A stretch of 64,000 nucleotides of DNA. It comes from Allacma fusca. Taxonomy: Eukaryota; Arthropoda; Collembola; Symphypleona; Sminthuridae. A program made the translations under genes and the position numbers. Position 1 is the stretch's first letter, and each line of letters starts with the position of its first letter. A model generated the notes under the pieces. It had not been told where the DNA came from. It ran no database searches and saw only the letters and a program-made list of their open reading frames with translations. The stretch lies in assembly GCA_947179485.1 (NCBI GenBank), contig OX359246.1, positions 24,862,001-24,926,000 on the forward strand, given 5' to 3'. Shown piece after piece: positions 58,471 to 64,000 of the stretch.

Positions 58471-60753
58471 AATATTAGGCGTTAAGTCAAAACAATCATC
58501 CAATCAAGTTGAACACGAGGATAACAAGGGTATTCGGTTTACTTGCTCATTTGATAGGTAAATGACGCTCAGGTGTGGAATAGGAAAAAAGGTCTGCACT
58601 ATCTGGACAAGTGGCAGGGTGATCCTACGTGGAGCTCGTCCAGGAGTGGAATGAAAATTGAACACTTGAGTATTCAAGTACTCAATTTTTAAGTTCATTT
58701 TATTGAACACGAACTTGATTATAACTTGACGTTCAAGTTCGGCACATAACTTGACTTGAACGTGACCTTATACTTGAACTTGATTAATCAAGTATTTGTT
58801 TCGTAAATGAATAAGCAATACTAGAAATTAAGTCCACAACTATTATAGCTAATAATGGCTTGATCAAATAACTGTAAACATTGTCAAATTTAATTTACGA
58901 ATTTGCACTATAAAAAGTTAGAAATCATATTATTGGCTTGTTGACAATAGTGTTGCACTCATATGGTGATTGTAACTAGCAGTTATATTCATAAATAATT
59001 GTCGTTAATTTTGCTTAACCAATGTTGCTATATGAAAATGCTGGTTGTTCGTCTGCGCTAACATGTTTAATATCAGCCATAAATTATTCCACAAAATAAT
59101 AAATTGTTATTAAACTTCTTCTCAGCGTCAGATGAAGCGATGAAGTGAACTTCATGTTTATAATGCCACAAGAACCCTGTAACTGTCGAGTACTATGGGA
59201 AATAGTTTTAAATGAAAGTCCTCACTTTTCTACGTTAACCAAATAGCCAAACGTTGAAATTGAATTAAATATTAGCTCTTATTTTTGGAGAAAGAGTGAT
59301 TAGACCGAAAACATTTTTGGACAAAAGATTGTTTGGTCTGCACAAAATACACTTCAAAGATACAGTATTTTGTTTCCACGCGTGTAGTATCTCTTAATTA
59401 TTGTAATTGTAAATTACGTCTGCGGTAATTATCAAGTGAATTCAATGCCGCGGGGTAACGATCTGTCGCCTGGCTACCAGGACTTAATTGTAAGGTGGTT
59501 TAATGATGGAGCTCCCATCACAATAATTGCATAAAATTTGTGCACTAAGGGGAACAACAATTTGGATCTAACCCCAGTGCACGAATATATGGACAACTAA
59601 CGAAAACAACGGGGTAAATCGGCCAGCTAATTGAAAAAACTGCGATAAAAAATTGGAAGAAAGGCCTTTTAGAGCTGGCAAAGGAAGTCAAACGGACAAA
59701 AAGAGTAAATATTTGTGATTGTAAAGTTAAAAAAAGGACCCATAAGGTCAAAATTTATAGCCGTAGTGCCCGGAAAAAATTGCTGATCAACCAGAAGACA
59801 TCGAGGAGGATACATCGACTTTGATCGGCAAAATATCACACAAAATATATTAATAAAGACTTGTGTAATATTTTGATGTCAGATGAAACTAAATTGCAAG
59901 TTTTAGTGGGGTTGATGCAGCTTAATTCACCAGAAGACAAATTTTATGTTCTAAGAATGACGATGCCATAAGACTTAATGAAGATGTCTTAGGTAGATTA
60001 AATGGGGATTTCCCGGAAGCAGATTCCCAATTGCACATTTGTTCTGTTTCACATATTCACAATATTCTCATATGCATGTTAATATCGCTGAAATCAACTT
60101 TAATGGTTGACGTTTTTCGAATAATCTTTTACTATTGCTTGTTTTCTAGCGAGCCTAAGATTACATCATATTTTTAACTCAATACAGTTTAGCATACCCA
60201 GGATTCGACCATTTCTGTACAACTACATTTCGTTAATTATTATTCACTACCAAAAATAACGTATAGTTAGCACCAAGTAACATACATGTACACCTCTATA
60301 GTGGCAGCAATTTTTTAATAAAGGCATATATATTATATTCATAGTAAATAATTTTACCGCTGTTATTTGGCACTCCTACTGTTAGTAGTTTCTGCATTTA
60401 ATAAAATCTAATTGTGGTTTCACTCCACTGTAAATGTCGCCTTTCTGCGGACCCCACAAAACAACTCCATGAGCATATGAACCTTTTTCATCATAGCAAA
60501 CAACTTCACCTCAGCTGTCCCCCTGAAGCAAGACAAAATGATCATGCAAAGATAAACATTTCACAAGAGAACATTCACACCATGTGGTACAAGCTTGATA
60601 CATTTTTGAATACAGACAAAACATATATGCAGATTTCATTTGAATCTGAGTGAATCGCGAACAAATTTTAGTACAACTAAAACCTCATTTAGAAAAATCT
60701 AGGTTCGATGTGCACTCATTCCGCCATCATGAATTATAATTTGTAGTTCTTTT
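58471..60753. other. Repeat-containing region, no gene
   Basis: From 58,641 (CAGGAGTGG) to about 58,800 there is a stretch of AAGTTCA/TTGAACTTG repeats, probably the left end of a hAT-type element; its partner was not found. The rest is AT-rich. A block at 60,611-60,690 resembles 50,774-50,845 in the same orientation. Around 59,440-59,900 there are faint coding-like runs full of stops. Confidence 0.45.
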
Positions 60754-60774
60754 TTAAATTTTGTTCGTACTTAC

Positions 60775-61560
60775 TCCTCTAGTTCCCGTTGGTTTGGTAC
60801 AAACACAAGAGCTATCAATTATAAACACCCAGTTACCTTGCCAAATTAGACATTCTTCAAGACTTACGGCTGTTTGGTTTACCGTTTGTAGAACATCTGC
60901 ATCACCGCGACCATCGTCCAACCAACCCCATCCCGAGACCACACATACCTGGCCAACTGGATCAGAATCAGGAGGAGCTAAACGAATGGGATTCACTCGT
61001 TCATTGTACATAATGGGAGTTTTCAATGTGAACACCATCATGTCATTCGTCAGTTTATTGCTGTTGTCATACATAGTTTATTAAAATCACATTAAAACCA
61101 TATAACCAAAAGAATCAAAAGTATTGTACTCACAAGTTGAATTTCGGATGTATTTGTATTCGACAAACGTTGTACGTTTTACGAAATGGTTTTGCTGGAT
61201 CAGAGATGTTATGAGCGCCGACGAGAACACGAAATGGTAGATCGCTTAGAGCAAAGTAAGCAGCTGAGATAACGTGGCGCCTATCAATGATTGCGCCACC
61301 ACATGCATGTTCCCATTTTTCTGATTTATTACCCCTTGAATGGAACCAAATTTCAAGAGAAATCATCCATGAAAATTGTCCCGGATATGCATCCTTGCCT
61401 CTGGCAACCTTGGGCAAGTTTCCGAATACTACATACTTTACTGTGCAATTATAAACAGATTTAAAAGTGTTAAATTAGATTTTGCGGTAACACATAAGTA
61501 AATGATAGTTGATATTATTTAGATATTACCCGCGATTGCACGGACTATAAATATATATAC
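60775..61560 (-). pseudogene. Trypsin-like serine protease paralogue, inverted, His lost
   Basis: Inverted paralogue of 53,516-54,305. Exon 2 (61440-61134, 307 nt) and exon 3 (61060-60775, 286 nt) have the same lengths and phases as there, with good splice sites (GTGAGT; GACAACAG; GTAAGT). Exon 1 is represented only by its end, up to the GCGG|GTAATA donor at about 61,530; no in-frame ATG is seen and AACTTGA-type repeats begin at 61,578. In exon 2 the catalytic-His motif reads SAAYFAL: both the His and the following Cys are changed (Tyr, Phe). The Asp motif LTNDMMVFTL is kept. No Ser exon was found. This is either a decaying gene or a non-catalytic homologue; loss of the start and last exon favours decay. 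Confidence 0.78.
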
Positions 61561-61569
61561 AATTTTCTT

Positions 61570-61814
61570 TTCATTTTCTTGACCATGAATTTGACTTGAG
61601 GTTCAAGTTTGATTGACATTGATTTATATACTTAAACTTGAACCTGACGTGTATTAGAATTTCATGACCAAGCCAAGTACGTACTTGAAATTGACCACAA
61701 GGATTCAAGTAAATAAATTATATTACTTGAATGTGACCCGAACTTGAACTATACTTGAAAAATCAAGTATAACGTGATCTCGTGACTCTTTGAAATGTGA
61801 ACTCCGCAGCACTG
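61570..61814. repeat. Fragment with TTGAACTTGA repeats
   Basis: Rich in TTCAAGT, AACTTGA and GACTTGA words, ending CAGCACTG at 61814, which could be a hAT terminus. The eight bases after it do not match those before 58,641, so the two are not shown to be one element. Confidence 0.5.
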
Positions 61815-62760
61815 GCCACGAAACACAGTATAGTTACTTTCGATTTAAGTATATAATCAACTTTGACCTAAAAATGCGTTAACATTAACACCATTTGTCT
61901 CAAAACATTTCATGGAGAATCACATGTCTGGTATTGTCTTCTGAATTATGACATTTGCAAGGTTTAGTAATTCGTTTAAAGATGAGATAATAACAAAAAA
62001 CTGTAAAAATAAAATTAACAAGTGTTTCTTGTTTCGATGTTTTGTCCTTTTTTTAAATCAAGAGCTTTTTACCTTGAGAAGACAAATTAAAAAAGATTAA
62101 AACCTCACGTTCAAGGAGTTCTGGGAGGGAAAATCTCAAAGGGACTGATCTATTTTTTTGTTGGCAGGGAATTTCTAATTTTTTGGCGTCTTTAATGGAA
62201 ATTTGTTGTGAAAACAGGAAGTTTTAGATTGGTTGACCTTGTTGGGCAGGAATTTGACGTGATGTAGGGATAATATTTTTGCGAACAGGAATTTTTGAAA
62301 TCGTTGAGGACCTCCCTGGCTCCCTGCACGGACATAAGATGCAGCAGGGAAATTTAGAAATGATCTTCCAGGGAGATTTCTAAAACTCAAACCCCTGCAG
62401 TGAGGTCGAGCAATACCAAAGTGTTTAGCAAACCATCAACCAGACTTATGTAGTAATAATTATCAATGAGAGTTAAAGTTCAACGGTTTTTTATTTGATA
62501 GATAGAAGCAACTGAATATTTAGATGTAATTAATAAACTACAAGTTTTCAACATGAGGGAAGAAGTAGCCGAAGTTATTAAATAATTAAAACAAAGTGAA
62601 GATTACCCAAGACAAGACCATAAACCAGTGAAAATCAGCAACACAATGTCATTTCACGCCTAAGACTCATAAATACACCTGTAATAAATATTAGTCCTCT
62701 CACTCAAACTTCTAGAACTATCAATAAGATTAACATTAACTCAGTCGCTTGAAAAACCTG
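61815..62760. other. Non-coding region
   Basis: No gene or structured repeat recognised. GGGAATTT and AGGGA words recur around 62,100-62,390. Confidence 0.4.
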
Positions 62761-62783
62761 AGTCAAGCGCGGGATTTAGGTTT

Positions 62784-62965
62784 GGGTAGGGTTGGGTACA
62801 CATCGGATCCGAACTTCAGATAATTTTTCAGGTACGGGTATCCAAGTTATACCCGAGAAAAAATACCTGACAAGTAAAGGATTTGCCCGGATCCGACTGA
62901 TCAAGTTCGGGTCGAAGAAAATTGTTACCTGAAATGTCATGTACGGGTCGGGTTTTTTGTTACCT
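62784..62965. repeat. Left end of a repeat-built element (GGGTAC/ACCTGA words)
   Basis: Starts TAGGGTTGGGTACACATCGG and continues with CGGGTA, TACCCG, ATCCG and ACCTGA words, in the style of the other hAT-type elements here. The right end is not visible. Confidence 0.45.
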
Positions 62966-63119
62966 GAAAGCAGCTCTTAATAAAAATTCAGTGCAAATAA
63001 CATACCCAATATGGTACGCAAAAACGTCACGGAGTTTACATTATTAGTTTGCAGGATCTAGGAGTCTCAATAGATGTCGTCTAAAAGCAAATAACAGCTC
63101 GCTTTTCTGTTCTATAAGA

Positions 63120-64000
63120 ATTATTATACACGTTAAAAGTGATGTAACATTGATTACAATTAACGATTACTTTTAAAATAATTTTCATTGATGATTATAT
63201 TAACGATTACTTTAAAAGTAATTTTCAGTGATGGTTACAATTAACGATTATTTTTGAATATCGTTTCCTTCCCCAAATTTTTATATAGGATATATCTGAT
63301 CATTGATATGAACGTGTAGTAAGTAGTAACTGCATATGATACAGCAACAAAAACAATTATTTTATATGGTTACCAGTATTTTTTTAAAGTAAATTATTCT
63401 TTTTGCAAGTTTATAATGTGCAAGTTTTCGCGCTTGACGTGTCTAACATCAGGCGAGAACAATTATAGAAAAACGGCACCATTTCTAATTCCATATTGTT
63501 TATTAAGATTAATGACTACTTTATGAAAAAAGTGATTGATGATTGAGATTAACGATACTTTCTGCTAAATTATCACTTAAGATTACAAATCCTAAAACTG
63601 TTTACTAAAGTTAAGTTAGGTTACAATTACAAAATAGTTTTTACTAAACTTTTAGTTACGATTACAATTATTACACATTACTTCTTGTTAAATCTACACT
63701 TCCGATTACAAATTACTTCTCGCTAAATGTTGAATTGCATTTACAATTAATGATTTACAATTTAATTATTGATGATTAAAATTGATAGTTGATATTTGAA
63801 AACGGCAAATTGATTATTACAATTGATGATTGTTTTTTGAAAGCGATAAATTGATGATTGCAATTGATAATTGATTTTTGAAAACGGTTAATTAATGATT
63901 ACAATTCCCGATTGATTTTTGAAAACGGTAAATTGATGATTACAATTAATGATTGGTTTTTGAAAACTGTAAATTGATGAATACGATTGATGATTGATTT
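63120..64000. repeat. ATTAACGATTAC / TTGATGATTACA repeat array, cut by window end
   Basis: From about 63,140 motifs of the type GATTACAATTAACG recur at irregular spacing. From about 63,760 a more regular array of GATTGATTTTTGAAAACGG units with a spacing near 45-50 bp runs to the last base. There is no coding frame. It may be one side of another repeat-built element. Confidence 0.6.

Noticed and set aside
60754..61074. Protease exon 3 starting at the Met codon near 61,074
   Set aside because: No acceptor lies before that codon; a good acceptor (GACAACAG) ends at 61,061 and keeps phase and the 286-nt length seen in the paralogue.
58641..61814. One large hAT element from CAGGAGTGG to CAGCACTG containing the inverted protease
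   Set aside because: Termini are poorly complementary and the flanking 8-mers (AGCTCGTC, GCCACGAA) do not match.

Overview
The window looks like AT-rich nuclear DNA of an arthropod. Genes are split by short GT-AG introns and include 7TM chemoreceptors of gustatory-receptor type, NRF-6 (nose resistant to fluoxetine)-like membrane acyltransferases and trypsin-like proteases. There are many transposons: Ty3/gypsy, a Jockey/CR1-type LINE, Tc1/mariner, and non-autonomous hAT, piggyBac and Harbinger-like elements. A springtail or other hexapod fits, but the species is not determined. Gene models were assembled by hand from splice sites, phase and paralogue comparison; no database search was possible.

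Layout. About 1.1-1.7 kb holds a broken DUF229 fragment. From about 1.75 to 32.5 kb lies a direct tandem segmental duplication. Each unit carries a minus-strand chemoreceptor gene head-to-head with a plus-strand NRF-6-like acyltransferase gene. In unit A (about 1,755-10,770) the receptor is intact, but the acyltransferase is a pseudogene: it has lost its middle exons, has a hAT element in exon 9, is frameshifted and is cut off at the unit end. In unit B (about 11,745-32,515) both genes look intact: a 375-aa receptor and a 763-aa, 11-exon acyltransferase. A piggyBac-type element in unit B, itself enlarged by an 8.8-kb Ty3/gypsy retrotransposon, accounts for 10 kb of the length difference.

From 34 to 40 kb the chemoreceptor cluster continues with an intact 385-aa minus-strand gene, a decayed exon-1 remnant, and a two-exon plus-strand gene. 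From 40 to 49 kb is mostly non-coding, with a near-perfect 0.6-kb palindrome and an unidentified minus-strand coding remnant at 43.4-45.0 kb. From 49.9 to 61.4 kb are trypsin-like protease pieces: an orphan terminal exon, a plus-strand gene with exons 1-3, and an inverted minus-strand paralogue whose catalytic histidine is tyrosine. A dead IR/DR-type Tc1 element, a MITE with long inverted repeats and a truncated LINE separate them. The window ends in arrays of short degenerate repeats.

The most unusual theme is a set of hAT-type elements with 8-bp target duplications. Each is largely built from its own short motif (an AAATAC, AAGTTCA, ATCCGATCCG, AATTGAATCG or CCTTCCTTCA type). Several interrupt genes or other transposons, and two have an uninterrupted counterpart in the other duplicated unit.
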